Below, piece by piece: positions 24,128 to 35,414 of a stretch of DNA of 64,000 nt. Position 1 is the stretch's first letter. Each line of letters begins with the position of its first letter. The DNA is taken from contig JAUJYN010000012.1 of the NCBI GenBank assembly GCA_030737835.1, positions 2,029,431 to 2,093,430 of the forward strand, in the 5' to 3' direction. A model generated the notes under the pieces. The model was not told the DNA's origin. It ran no database searches and saw nothing but the letters and a program-made list of their open reading frames with translations. Source of the stretch: Acorus gramineus. Its lineage: Eukaryota; Streptophyta; Magnoliopsida; Acorales; Acoraceae. Made by a program: the position numbers and the translations under genes.

Positions 24128-25001
24128 GTAAATCTTCGTCGTTTTCGTAGGGTTTTAGGGTTTCCTTGGATCTACTGTTGTTTGTTGATGGATCTATGTG
24201 AATTTCCACAGTTGGTGTAGGTTTTGTTTTGATTCTTTATTTGGTTATGAGACATCCAATTCTATCATATGTGGCTCTGTTGATTGGAATCTTTGTATCT
24301 AACATTTGCGCCGTGATGTATAACAACGTGATTCATCAGGGAATTTTGTTGATCTAAGAACTCTTCTATGTGATTCAATTTTTTGTCTTGTTTTCTCTGT
24401 TATTAATAACCTGTACTTTTGATGTGATCTTTATGTGACCGTGTAGCTTAAAATTTCTGGTGTGAAACTGTCCTAACCATTTCTTAAATTTTTTATTAAT
24501 TTGTTTTGTTGGAGTATAAACATGAAATAATTATTAGAGAGTTGAAGATGAAATAAGCAATGACAAAGGAGGTGTGAAAATGAGGTTATTTATTGGTTTC
24601 TTCATAGAATGGCAAAATAAAAGGATCGATAAGGGGCCAGTGAAATTTACTCCCAGCATGTGTCAATGATTTTCATGATTCCTTGGGTAGTTAAAAGGAA
24701 TTGTGTAATCATTCTATTAGATCTAGACTGTGGAATTAGTTAGGAAGGACGAAAGGTTGTTGTCCTTGTGTCTTCTAGTTTATCTGTTCAATAGTGACAT
24801 TTATTTTTGTTGATTATTATAATAAGTAATCATGATGTCCAGTTATGCGGAGGATGAAACGTGAAATTTGAGCGAGGAGCAGTGGGAGCTTAGAAGTTAA
24901 TAAGTTAGTGAGACTTTTCTTCATATCTCCTATTCGGTTTGTCTTTACAGATGTTCATGGATCTGCCACGCTCAATATTTTTCATTTTGAAGAATGTATA
25001 C

Positions 25002-25303
25002 CATAGTTTAAAGTGCGGCCTCACATACCAGTACGAGTGGCCCTAGGCGCACATTGACATGCATATGCGCTGCATGTGCCATCAATGTGCGTTCATGTGC
25101 GGCCAGGTGTTGGGGTTCGTTCCAGCCATGAGGCATGCGAACCTAATTCGAACAGGGTTCAAACAGCCCTTGAGGCATTCGAACTCAATTCAAATGCGGT
25201 TCAAACGACCCATATACTAAATTTTTTAAAAAACAAATAAAATGTACAATGTGCGGTCGCATGTGCTATCTGCGGGACTCCACCACATTGTTTTTAAACT
25301 ATG
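25002..25303. mobile_element. hAT-type MITE with intact 8-bp target duplication
   Basis: Inverted ends CATAGTTTAAA and TTTAAACTATG are flanked on both sides by ATGTATAC (24994-25001 and 25304-25311). The inside is rich in CATGTGCGG and GCGGCC-like words, with GTTCGAACC-type repeats. No coding capacity. Lies in the proposed 3'UTR intron of SEC61 gamma. Confidence 0.75.
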
Positions 25304-25405
25304 ATGTATACTATAATTGGAAAGTGTTGTTTGTATATGCTTTTGGGTGGATTTCATAACTCCATTATTTAAAGATGTTGGATATAACGAACATTAAAAA
25401 CAAGA

Positions 25406-26260
25406 TTTTTTTTTTTTTTGAAGAAAGGGTAGACAATATATCAATGATTTATTGATCCAGGAAGATTGTCAATATTCAGAAACGAGATATACAACAGACA
25501 CCTGCCAAAGACCATAGCAGAGGCAGCTACAGTCCCAGCCCATCACTACCCAATCACTCTTTGACAGTCAAAACCTCATTTATAAATTCAAAATGTGATG
25601 CATTGGCAATAAATCTACTCCAATCCACAAAAAATATCTCAATTGCCTCCCAAATGTTAGTCACCATTGGTGTAGTTCCTTTGAAGATTGCTTGATTTTT
25701 GCCAACCAAATCGCCCACTCGCTCGTTGGAACAAGAGATTGCGATATTGTGGCTTTCTTACTCCTATCTCCTTTTAGGCTCCGTTTCGGAGCGCGTTGGG
25801 GGTGTCTGCGATAGGCAAAACATTGGGGGGGGGGGGGCAGACTTGCAGTGGGGGGAAGCCATGTTTCACGGAGTTGGGGAACGCAGGGAAAAACGGCGAA
25901 TGATGGGATACGACAAAGGAGTATAAGGTGCCCAACGCATATATGAAAAACTTGTTTGTCTTCACGTTTGCGTCGGCCCACGGCCTCCAACGCCACCACT
26001 CACCCGACACGCTCCTAAACGGAGCCTTAGTTTTAATCTCCTCCCCGCTCTCCACAGTTGTTCAAGATTAACGGGATCACCACTGTGATCTATTAGCAAA
26101 GGCCATACCTCCTTTGCCATCGGATATTCATAAAAGAGATGCTCCAGAGTTTCTGGCTCCACATTGCAATAGTCACAAGTCAATTGTTCTTTGATAACCT
26201 CCTGATAGAAATAGTCAAATAGCACTTTTCTGTTTCAAAACAGCGGTAGGAAATGACATC
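25406..26260 (-). mobile_element. LINE (L1-type) 3' end, 5'-truncated and split by a MITE
   Basis: On the minus strand, 26225-26040 encodes EQLTCDYCNVEPETLEHLFY, then AKEVWPLLI. This is the zinc-binding segment at the C-terminus of plant LINE reverse-transcriptase proteins. After the inserted MITE (25777-26036) the frame resumes with QSLVPTSEWAIWLAKIKQ and a stop, then a 3'UTR and a 14-base A tail (T run at 25406-25419). The element lacks everything upstream of this segment. Confidence 0.75.
25777..26036. mobile_element. Tourist-like (PIF/Harbinger) MITE nested in the LINE
   Basis: 260 bp with ends GGCTCCGTTTCGGAGCGCG and, reversed, GGCTCCGTTTAGGAGCGTG, flanked by TTA on both sides (25774-25776 and 26037-26039). 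A G13 run lies at 25825-25837. Open frames crossing it are chimeras of LINE and MITE. Confidence 0.75.
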
Positions 26261-27084
26261 TATGCCTTTTTACTCATGCATTATTAGATGGGCATGTGAT
26301 CCATCAATTTGCTTTTGACCATTTGTTTTGAATCAAGGTACATCTAGACATCTGTATGTGTGAAATTTTAAGACAGTTTTGATGGCTGCTTGCCTTGTTA
26401 AAGTTTTTATTTTATTTTATTTTTTTGTTGTTACTTTGTTAGTTGATTGGAAAGGATAATGCTGTTTCATTCCGTTCTTTCACTTTAATATTACAAATTG
26501 CTTGCCATTGTTTTTCTCTTTTAGCATTTCATGTGATTCTGTTCCATACAATTTTTTCTTTTCTGCTTCCGTTATAACTTTCTTCTTCCCTTCATTTTTT
26601 TTGTTTAATATAATCTTCTGTTTATATCATCTGTAATTTTTTTCAATTTTTTCTTCTGTCATCTTTTTTCACTGCCATAATGTTTTTTTTTTCTATTTCC
26701 TCTTCTTTTGATCTTTTCCTGGACATTTTATTTTCTCTTTAAACTTCTATCATTGCACTTTGTTTTCCATATTTTTGTGTCTCCATATCCGTATTCTTGT
26801 TCTTCTATTAGGTTTTCTTCTTCTAACCTTCATCAATTTGCTTCTTGTCATTCTTCTTTTGTTCATATTACTATTTTTTTCTGTTATTTTATATAAACAT
26901 TACCATGTCTTTCTTCTCTTTTCCCTGGTTTTCCTTAGTTTGAATGGTGATGAATAAACAAGTGAATTCTTCTAAGTAAATTTGTTTAGTGATTCAAGTG
27001 GATGAGAAGATTGATTATGTTTTTCCAAAACTTTTTTTATCTGATTGGCTGATGTTGAATTTTTGTGTGATCGGTAATTAACAG

Positions 27085-27470
27085 GAATCAAAGAGGAAAT
27101 TTTATAGGACAGCTAGGTTGTCTGGAACTGAATGTTGTACTTTTAGAAGACGTGCATCTGAAATCTGGATCGTTGAAGTGGGTTTGTGGCAAAACTTGGA
27201 AGGATGTAGTTCTCATGAGCAGCTTTTATAGGGGGATAAAATAGCACATTATCATTTTTAATTGTGACGTTGTACATTGAAAATGTCTCTACAAAGATTG
27301 TCTGTGTGAAGGGAAGAATTGTAATGTGGAGTGAAACCATAAGAAAAGAAGTGAAAAATAACATGCAACCACAGGAATAACCGCTGATGGGGATTGGGGT
27401 AAAGTCTTTTGATAGTCATGCAGAGAATTGTGTCCCTAAAATGTGCTTGGAGTTTTGTCAATTATGAACA
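27085..27470 (+). other. Possible 3'UTR exon of SEC61 gamma
   Basis: Begins after an acceptor TTAACAG (27078-27084) and is less A/T-simple than its surroundings. With the donor directly after the SEC61 gamma stop, it would end a 2.95 kb 3'UTR intron. Supported only by splice-site appearance and composition. Confidence 0.3.
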
Positions 27471-27975
27471 TGTAGATTCTTTAAATTTTGTTATAGTTTC
27501 TGTTTTTTGAATGAGTATTTTATATGGGTTTAATCAAGAGCAAATTCGATATAGTTTTTTCTTCTTTTGAGTGAGAGTTGTATATGTTTAACTGAGAGCA
27601 GAGTCGCACAGAGTCACCAACTAACTCATCTCTGATTTTCTTCATATTGGCGTAAATTTTCATCTTAGTACCCAATGTTTGAAATGTGGCCGCATATGCT
27701 CTTTTGAGCCACTCAACCCCATTTGATTTGCCATATGCTCCTGCTCATATAACATGCATATGCAGCCAGCAGACTGCATATAAGTAATCAAATAAGATAA
27801 TAAAAAAATAAAATAGAGGAAATGATCAAGGCAAACATATTCAAAAAAGAACAATACGAGCCAAGTGATGAACTACTATATACATAATTCTAATCTCTGG
27901 TCTTTTTAGGTGTCATATCTTCCACAATTTTCTATTTAAAATAATTACCATGTAAAAAAAAAACCATCTTATTTT
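27471..27975. other. Intergenic DNA
   Basis: No gene or bounded element seen. Confidence 0.4.
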
Positions 27976-28533
27976 TAGGGCTGCAACTTGGAATGATTGG
28001 GTCAAGTTGGAGCTCAATGAATCCATTAAGGTGGAAGAGGCCAACCCGAATCCAACCAAACCTAACCCTCAAACATGAGGAGTTTGGGTGTGGTTCGGGT
28101 TTGAGTTTGATTCAGGTTTAATTTTCAAAATGATATTCTAAATAATTTGAATTTTGCATTAGTCACAAAAAAACATGGTCGACACTCTGGTGAATAGAGA
28201 TAATAGAGATGAAAATGAGATAAGTGATGGAGAGAATGAAAATTGAAACAAAGAATGTGTAATAGATTGTGTGTGTGTGTAATAATAATAAGTAATTGGA
28301 CAATGCAGATTTTAGGGTCACGGATTGAAATCTGAATCAATCTTTTAAATTTACCTCACCCATCAAGTTCAGGTTGAACCTGAGTAACTTGACTCCTCAA
28401 CCCAAACCTAACCCGATTGGGTCGGGTTTCTCAGGTTCGAGTTTGGATTCAACCAACCCCCCGCCTCTAAAATCCCAATCCAACATGCACTAAAGTCAGG
28501 TTGAGTTGGGTTCAACCCGCATAATTCACCCTA
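27976..28533. mobile_element. hAT-like MITE, copy 1
   Basis: Begins TAGGGCTGCAACTTGG and ends in a CACCCTA. It is full of 'ccaaccc', 'gggttgg', 'gggttcaa' words in inverted order. The same design appears at 42787-43416 (TAGGGTGCAACTCAG to GTTGCACCCCTA). No exact 8-bp target duplication. No coding capacity. Confidence 0.5.
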
Positions 28534-29919
28534 TTTGTTTTCAATTTCTTCAAATGAATTTTAAAGGAAAATGGATTGAAATTATCCCAGAGAGAAGGAT
28601 AAGAGAAGTGAAAAGGTTACTCTGATAAAAATTAGGATATCTCAAAATTCAACTTTTATATTGGATGCTTTTTTTCTTCACGTACATTGGTTTACATTGT
28701 CATGACCTTTCAGACCCCAACATTGGCCTTGGGTTCTTGAGACATTTATGGCCATTTTTAAGTTTCAACCACAATTCATTTTGCTTTTGGTCATTCATGT
28801 CATTATGCAGATCTTAATTCTATTTTCATCCTGTTCTGAAGCTTTTTTCTCATTGGGTTTTGCAGCTAATATTCATTTTGTAGGATGGGCACGATGCGTG
28901 TTAGGAAGGCAAACGTTAGACCTTAAATGTGGATGTGCTCTCAATTTGAGTGTTTTTAGAGTAAGAGATGATCATACAATTGTTCTGTTAGTTTTAGTTG
29001 GTTTTGCACTTGGAATTTTCCTTTTAGAACTCATATAAGCATTTTTCAAATTGCATCTTTGCAAGGAACAGTCATTCTGTTTTTTTTTCCTCAGTTTTCC
29101 GTGCTTTGATTGATTTTTTTAAATGTGTATGTTTAATATGATGAAGCATATATTTCATTTTTAATGAATTATATATTCAGAATCATATATCTTATTAGTG
29201 AATGAGACTGTACGTGTAGTAGTACCCATATGTGGATAATGGTAGAGACAACATTATATATGTGGATAATGGTAGAGACAATATTATATGCAATCTGTTT
29301 TTCAACCAAATAATTGATCGACAACATTATCTGCTTCAATCCTCTTACGCAACCAAATAATTCAGATTCCAGGTTGATGTTCTGCTAGTGTTGAAAGAGT
29401 TGTCACTACTGATTTGTTTAAAGTGATGCTGATGTTATATTAAATTGGATGAAAGTGCATGTGATCTAACATGGCCATAATGTTATTCTATGGAAGACCC
29501 CCAACTGCCACTTAATGATTTGGATGATTTAGGGTTTGACAATGTTGCGTACTTACATGCTTTCCTGAAGGTATATGCTTTTATCACCATGAATTGAATG
29601 TATATTCTAAGGGATTCGATGTAACATATTTCATGTAACCAAGTATATACTTCATGAAAAAATTATTGTAAGTAGTAGATTTGCTTACAAGTTACAAGGA
29701 GTCTGTTATTACTTATCAGTGCGATGATTCTAATAAAGTTTCTAATAGGATGATTGACACAGTGAAGGTCATGTATGATGACCCTTGATATATGGCATGA
29801 AAGATTGATCTAGTGACCCAATTTTGTGAATAATCAAGCTCTTTTTAAACCACTGAAAAGATGTCATGTTATTTTATCACTTGAGGATGTGTGTTATCAT
29901 TTTTGAAGAGTGCAGATCA
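28534..29919. other. Intergenic DNA with a 30-bp tandem duplication
   Basis: No gene supported. A hydrophobic 96-codon frame at 28748-29038 has no homologue I can name and no gene-like context. At 29228-29287 a 30-bp unit containing 'tgtggataatggtagagaca' is repeated twice. Confidence 0.4.
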
Positions 29920-30225
29920 AGTCAGGATTAGCTTCCCAGTCTTGTTTGTACCGAATTAAACTGTATAGCCCAGTGATTAAACTACATACTACATAGCCTA
30001 TGAATTGAACTGTACAATAAGTTGTTGGGTACATATTCACTCTCTTATTGAAAATCGACGATATTTTGGAATCCATGTTTTATTCAATAGCTACTGGATT
30101 CAATAAGAGAGTGGAATATGTGTTCAACAATTGGTTGTGCAGTTCGATTTTTTAGTTATATAGTTCGATTAAAAGATTGTACAGTTCAGTACAGACATGA
30201 CACTGATCAAAGCCGGTCCTGACTC
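29920..30225. mobile_element. Palindromic MITE, copy 1
   Basis: Left half carries 'gaattgaactgtacaat', 'gttgggtacatattcactct', 'cttattgaa'. The right half carries their inverses ('ttcaataagag', 'agttcgatt'). A related element lies at 42385-42735. No coding capacity. Confidence 0.5.
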
Positions 30226-30524
30226 TTTTTGAATCGGTGAATTGTTATTTTTTTTTGTTCAAAATTTTGGTTAATTTTTTTGTTATTATTATTTTTTCTT
30301 TTATGTATATAATTTTGTACATGTAGTTAATATATTAATGTCAAGTTCTCTGTGTGTCACTGCAGCGTATCGACATTGAATTTCCGAGGGCATGCTGTGT
30401 CACATCTCATGTACCCTAGGTTTTGAATAACTTCTAGACAATTTAAACAATAATTTAGTGCCCTATGTTTTGAAGAATTTTAGTTGTTTTAAACAAGAGC
30501 TATTGGTACACGCTGCCCGCGGAA
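30226..30524. other. Intergenic DNA
   Basis: Nothing recognisable. Confidence 0.4.
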
Positions 30525-31012
30525 TGGTTTATATAACCTCTTAATATTTCATAAAGTTCATATAACTTTTTAAAAACACTTATGTAAATTTAAATAACGA
30601 GTTAAATTTTTCACTGACAGATGAGAAATATTTTATCAATATTTTATTTGGTTAACATTGATTAAAAATACAGTATACTAAAACCTCATACAATATGTTA
30701 AAATGCGGAAATCTATTATAAATGATGATTATACTCCTTTGGATAGATTTTATAATATATTTAGATTGGTAAAATCATCACTTACAGTAGTTTTTTTATA
30801 TTTTTAACCTATTGTATAGGGTTTTAGTATATTGTGTTTTCAAATAAGGTTAATTAAACATAATATTAATAGAATATTCATCATCTGTCAACAGAACTCA
30901 AGGGGGTATTTAGATTCACATAGGTGTTTGAAAGGCTTATATAGACTTAAAAAAAAATCATGAGATTATATGAATTTCAGACAGTTTATTGGGTTTACTC
31001 GGAATTTTCCCA
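30525..31012. mobile_element. MULE-type foldback MITE, copy 1 of 3
   Basis: Shares the whole internal order with 31361-31896 and 51547-52074: 'cacttatgtaaatttaaata', 'ctgacagatgag', 'ttggttaac', 'tatactaaaa', then the inverse set ('gttttagtatattgtgttt', 'catctgtcaa', 'gggttta'). The left terminus is not preserved; the right ends in gaattttccc. Confidence 0.6.
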
Positions 31013-31360
31013 TTAAAAAAATAAGTGGACTGTACAGGTACTGTAAATAGTGTTGTACTTAGACAACAATATGTAGGGTCACATGTGATGAAGTCCACTA
31101 CATTACCTTTACACCGCCATTAGACCAAGTCAACTTTATGAAAATAAAAAATATGGGACAACAATAATGCACGACCTAAGTTTATAAGAATTTTTAAGAT
31201 GCCAATACTATATATATATATATATATATTTATGGTGATCTGAAGTTGTTGGGGATCTTCTGTCCATGTGACATGGTCGAGGTTACTTGTTAGCTTGTGT
31301 TTCAATCTACATACTTGAATCTTGCCTCAAAACAGCTTGCAAAAACCACATTAAAGAAAA

Positions 31361-31896
31361 GGGAAAAATCCATACAGCCCCGTGAAATCTGATCAAAATT
31401 CATATAACTCTTTGTCTTTTCTTAAAATCTATATAACTGTCTGAAAACATCTAGTAAATTCAAATAACCCCCTTAATAAAATTATCGTTGACAGATGATG
31501 AATATTTTATGAATATCTTGTTTGGTTAACCCTGACTGAAAATAAAATATACTAAAAATTCCTACAATGTATTAAAAATGTGAAAAAACCTATGAAAATG
31601 ATGATTTTGTCATTTTTGGATATATTATAAAATCTCATCCAGAGGGTAAAATTGTTATTTATAAAAAACTTTTCGCATTTTTACCAAATTATAGGATTTT
31701 TTTGGTATATTGTATTCTCTATCAGGGTTAACCAAACATAATAGTCACAAAATATTTATCATCTGTAATCGTAAATTTTATTCATGGGGTTATTTGGATT
31801 TACTAGGTATTTTCATGGGGTTATATGGATTTTAAGAAAAGTTATGAGGTTATATGGATTTCAGTCAGTTTAGAGGGGGTTATATGGATTTTTCCC
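31361..31896. mobile_element. MULE-type foldback MITE, copy 2 of 3, with 9-bp target duplication
   Basis: 536 bp with ends GGGAAAAATCC and GGATTTTTCCC. The flanks are an exact 9-bp direct repeat, TAAAGAAAA (31352-31360 and 31897-31905), the hallmark of Mutator-like insertion. Arms are inverted copies over most of the element, with a centre near 31620. Confidence 0.85.
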
Positions 31897-32044
31897 TAAA
31901 GAAAATGATTTTTTTGCATAATGCCCCCTTCTAAAACATAGATGCAAATTTGTCATATAAAATACACAAATACAATGATTGTTCTTTTATTTGTTATTAG
32001 ATGGGATCAAAATTAGAGTATATACATTTTTTTTTGAATATTTG

Positions 32045-32539
32045 GGCCTAATTTGGTAAATGAATAAATTTTTAGGATAAGTTAGTCTAATTTATAAGGA
32101 TAAAAAATTCACTATTTATATTCAAATTTGCATTTGTTAATGCTTTTTATTATCCTCATTTTTTATGTTCTTATCCTCAATCTTGCATTTGGATCAAATA
32201 TAGAATAACTTCAATTTTTTTAAAAAAATACCAAATCTATCATTCCTATTAATGGGGCATTAATATTGTTTAGTGGAACATATTCTTTCTTTTTTTTTTT
32301 GGTTTTTTTTTTTTTGAAAGAATAGTAATAAATGTTATTCCAATTTTACAAAATAGGGATAAAAAATTGAGACAAAGTCTGTTCCATCTTTTACCAAAAA
32401 CAAATTATCCTTATTTTTTATCTCAAAATGTGGACAATTTTCTATGCTTTATCCCCTTTTTTATGCCATATGGGATAACAAGTGATTTAACCCAATTTTT
32501 TCCTTATCCCAACCCCTTGTTCCCATGCCAAATTAGGCA
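32045..32539. mobile_element. MITE, about 495 bp
   Basis: Ends GGCCTAATTTGGTAAATG and, reversed, TGCCTAATTTGGCATGGG. Inner arms have paired 'ggataa' and 'ttatcc' words. Poly-T tracts near 32287-32315. No coding capacity and no clear target duplication. Confidence 0.5.
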
Positions 32540-33212
32540 TTGATGTTTAAATATAGGCACTGGTTAGATGAGCAGACAATATATTAAGGATAAAAGATGG
32601 TAAAATAAAAGAATTTGAAGGTTGAAAGTAGGACTAAAGAGCTTCTCAATAGGGGGTCAGATTAATTTTTTGAAGAGGATGGTTCATGCAAGATAATAGA
32701 ATTTAAATACTATACAATACAAATAAGTATACTTTTTAATAAACATCAATTCAGAACTTTTCACATCTGCTTTTAAATTGTTTCAGATATTCAAATGTCA
32801 GATTATTATTATTATTATTATTTTTACTATTTGGATATATGCACATGATTCCTCAAGGTGGCATGTGCAATATACCCATTAAAAATAAGGTTATGAAGTA
32901 CCTATGGTCATTTGATACCACATTATTGGGTCTTGCACCATGTGCCTACACACATAAAGATGGCTTATGCTATACAACTCAACAAAACATTAGTTGACTT
33001 CCATGGATAAGATTAACATGAGAAAGCTAAGGCTTATTATATGATGAAATTAAAGTATAAGCTATTAAACAGGTCACCATGGTGTATTAACTTGAATAAA
33101 TTAATCTTCTGCTAAGGATGGTGAGAGGAGATGATATCAAGAGAAGAAACTGCTGGCATGCATATGTTTCAAATAAATTTAAACAATATTTTTAAATTTA
33201 AACAATCTAAAG
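32540..33212. other. Intergenic DNA
   Basis: No gene; an (ATT)n tract lies near 32803-32822. Confidence 0.4.
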
Positions 33213-33223
33213 GTAATGTCATT

Positions 33224-33306
33224 GTCGACCCTAGTGGTCATAGTACAATGGTTCAGAACTTAACGGTGTTACTGATAAGTCCTGAGTTCAAAAAAAAAAA
33301 AAAAAA
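33224..33306 (+). mobile_element. Minimal tRNA-like retroposon with 11-bp target duplication
   Basis: An 83-base insert starts GTCGACCCTAGTGGTCATAG, carries a B-box-like GAGTTCAAA and runs straight into an A tail. It is flanked by exact direct repeats GTAATGTCATT (33213-33223 and 33307-33317). The structure is that of a SINE reduced almost to its tRNA-like head, mobilised by LINE machinery. Confidence 0.75.
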
Positions 33307-33317
33307 GTAATGTCATT

Positions 33318-34509
33318 TGATTATGAAATGGGGATAAAAATCATTGGGTACTGTTGTGAGATTGATGTTTTGTATTCTGACATGAGTGAGCCAGTTCATG
33401 AAATATTTTGATCATTTTCTTTTTATTTATTTAGTTTTTTTTCCTTGTTCGGGTTAAAGAGATATTAAATTTGTGATAAGTAGTTTGTGCACAGGTTCCT
33501 ATAACAGAAAGGAATGATACTGAGGAGATGAGTGTTGAAAGTTTTTGTAACCCGATTATTTGATACGAGTGAATCAATTTCTCATCTCCTTCGTTGATGA
33601 AAGCAAAATTTATAAAAAATAAACATAAATTTGTCTGCTCTCTTGTTTTGTCGCTGCATTTGATAAATACTCCTGATAAATTTTAATGTTAGTGATAGTC
33701 GTGAATAATATAACCCCTCTTGCATTCTTCACATTATACGATATTTTGTGGTAAAAGCCATGTTGGTTGATTTATATTACTCACATTATACGATTTTTTG
33801 AAAGTGTACAATCATGTAATGAAGTGTGGATTTTGAAAATGCATTTGTATATATCTATTTATGCGAAGAAAAAAAAAATCACATGTTTTATCTGATGGTT
33901 ATATTCAAGGTTCATGAAATAAAATGTAAGATTGCTTATAAAGACTATAACAACTTATTCAACCACAAACAACTCATAAAAAAAGCCTCTATAAAACAAC
34001 TTAAAAACTTTCATTTCCAAAATGCTCCCTCTTAATTAATTTGCCCTCATCATCTTTCACGCATATTCGAATCCAAAGTGGGATATCTTAATTAGTAGTG
34101 CTATCCCATATTTCTTATCGAGATAGCTAATTCAATTACAAGAATAAGAATAAGAATAAAAAATCAATAATAATAATAATAAACACTTTATTAGTTAGTT
34201 AGGCTGTCACTGTCTCAGATGGATATACTGTTGCACTATCTCTAACAAACATTGCACTAAAAATGTCATGTGGCACGCAATCAATTTTTTTAGGTTTTCT
34301 TTTTCACTTTTGTGAGGCTAGCAAAGGCAAAGCCTGTAAATTACAATTTTATTTTACAAGTTAATTTATCTTAACCTGTGAATTATAATTTTTAGGGTTG
34401 AATAATATAAGAACCGATTTCATCAGTTCAAAACCATCAAAAGAGTAATATGTTACCTTTAAAATTTTAATTTTTGATGTACAAATTAAATACAAAAATC
34501 AAAAGTGGT
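33318..34509. other. AT-rich intergenic DNA
   Basis: No gene is supported; the frame at 33826-34035 lacks motifs. Short repeats of 'aagaat' at 34140-34165. Confidence 0.4.
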
Positions 34510-34615
34510 GGTTTTTTTTTTTTTTTGACAAGCAGCTTAAAGTTGGTTTCATTAAATAAGATGAACTATGAAAATATGTATTAGGTTTTGGTGCTTTAGC
34601 CAATTGAGCTACATA
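34510..34615 (-). mobile_element. SINE-like retroposon fragment
   Basis: Minus strand starts with a tRNA-like TAGCTCAATTGGCTAAAGCA (A-box region) and ends in an A tail (T run at about 34511-34527). No clear B box or target duplication, so it is degraded or a chance resemblance. Confidence 0.35.
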
Positions 34616-35276
34616 TATATAATGTTTATATCGGATGACAATTGTTTTTAAGCACAACATGGAGGAATGTGTTTCGTTACATTAAATATTTAAGTTTTAG
34701 TTTTCTATAATTTGAACATATATTATTCATTAAAAGTATATATATATATATATATTATAATTTTTATAAAGATATCTATCTTGATAAATTAAATGTATAT
34801 CTTAAAAAAAATTATTACATGGAGATTACATGCGAGTCTACACACATGGTTTCATCTAAAAGTTGTTCAAAACATATTTTACAGGTTTTCACTTTAACCC
34901 TTATAAATGATTGTTTCAAAGGAACCAAAAAGCAAAAACATGTTTTTGATGAAGTCAGGGCCCTGTCTTTGACAAGGGGCATTGAGAATATGGATTTGGT
35001 GGTGGAACTATACAAATATTGGTGTGTGGGGGTGGGGTTGGTGGTGTAGGTGATGCAATGTGAAGTACATATAAAACATGTAGATCTTTATGGGCATGTC
35101 ATGAAAAGTAGTGCATTATGACTTGATTTAATTGAAAGATAAAACTTAGGAGTGTGATCAGTTATTGATTGAGTTTTTGTCTTTTTATGTGACATAAGTA
35201 GACTATAAATGCATTTTCCACGTATGTATTTCATTAAATAAAAAACCTAGCAATAACGGATTCAAATTTACATACA
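34616..35276. other. Intergenic DNA
   Basis: No gene supported. An (AT)n tract lies at 34736-34756. Frames on both strands at 34815-35049 overlap each other and have no motif. Confidence 0.4.
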
Positions 35277-35414
35277 TTTATATGCATGTATATACATAGT
35301 TGCATGTGTGTGTGTATAGTAATCGAAAGAGTATTAAAATAAGGTATTTATATGCATGTATATACATAGTTGCATGTGTGTGTGTATAGTAATCGAAAGA
35401 GTATTAAAATAAGG
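35277..35414 (+). repeat. 70-bp tandem duplication
   Basis: Two nearly identical copies containing 'tatatgcatgtatatacata' and 'gtaatcgaaagagtattaaa'. The second copy ends at the left border of the giant foldback element, so its last bases may form part of that element's target duplication. Confidence 0.85.

Noticed and set aside
25774-26055. 93-codon minus frame as a gene
   Set aside because: It crosses the junctions of a MITE inserted in a LINE and is chimeric.
28748-29038. 96-codon hydrophobic frame as a membrane protein gene
   Set aside because: T-rich sequence favours hydrophobic frames by chance; there is no promoter, leader or family motif.
34815-35049. Two overlapping frames on opposite strands
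   Set aside because: They cannot both be genes, neither has a motif, and the context is MITE-rich intergenic DNA.
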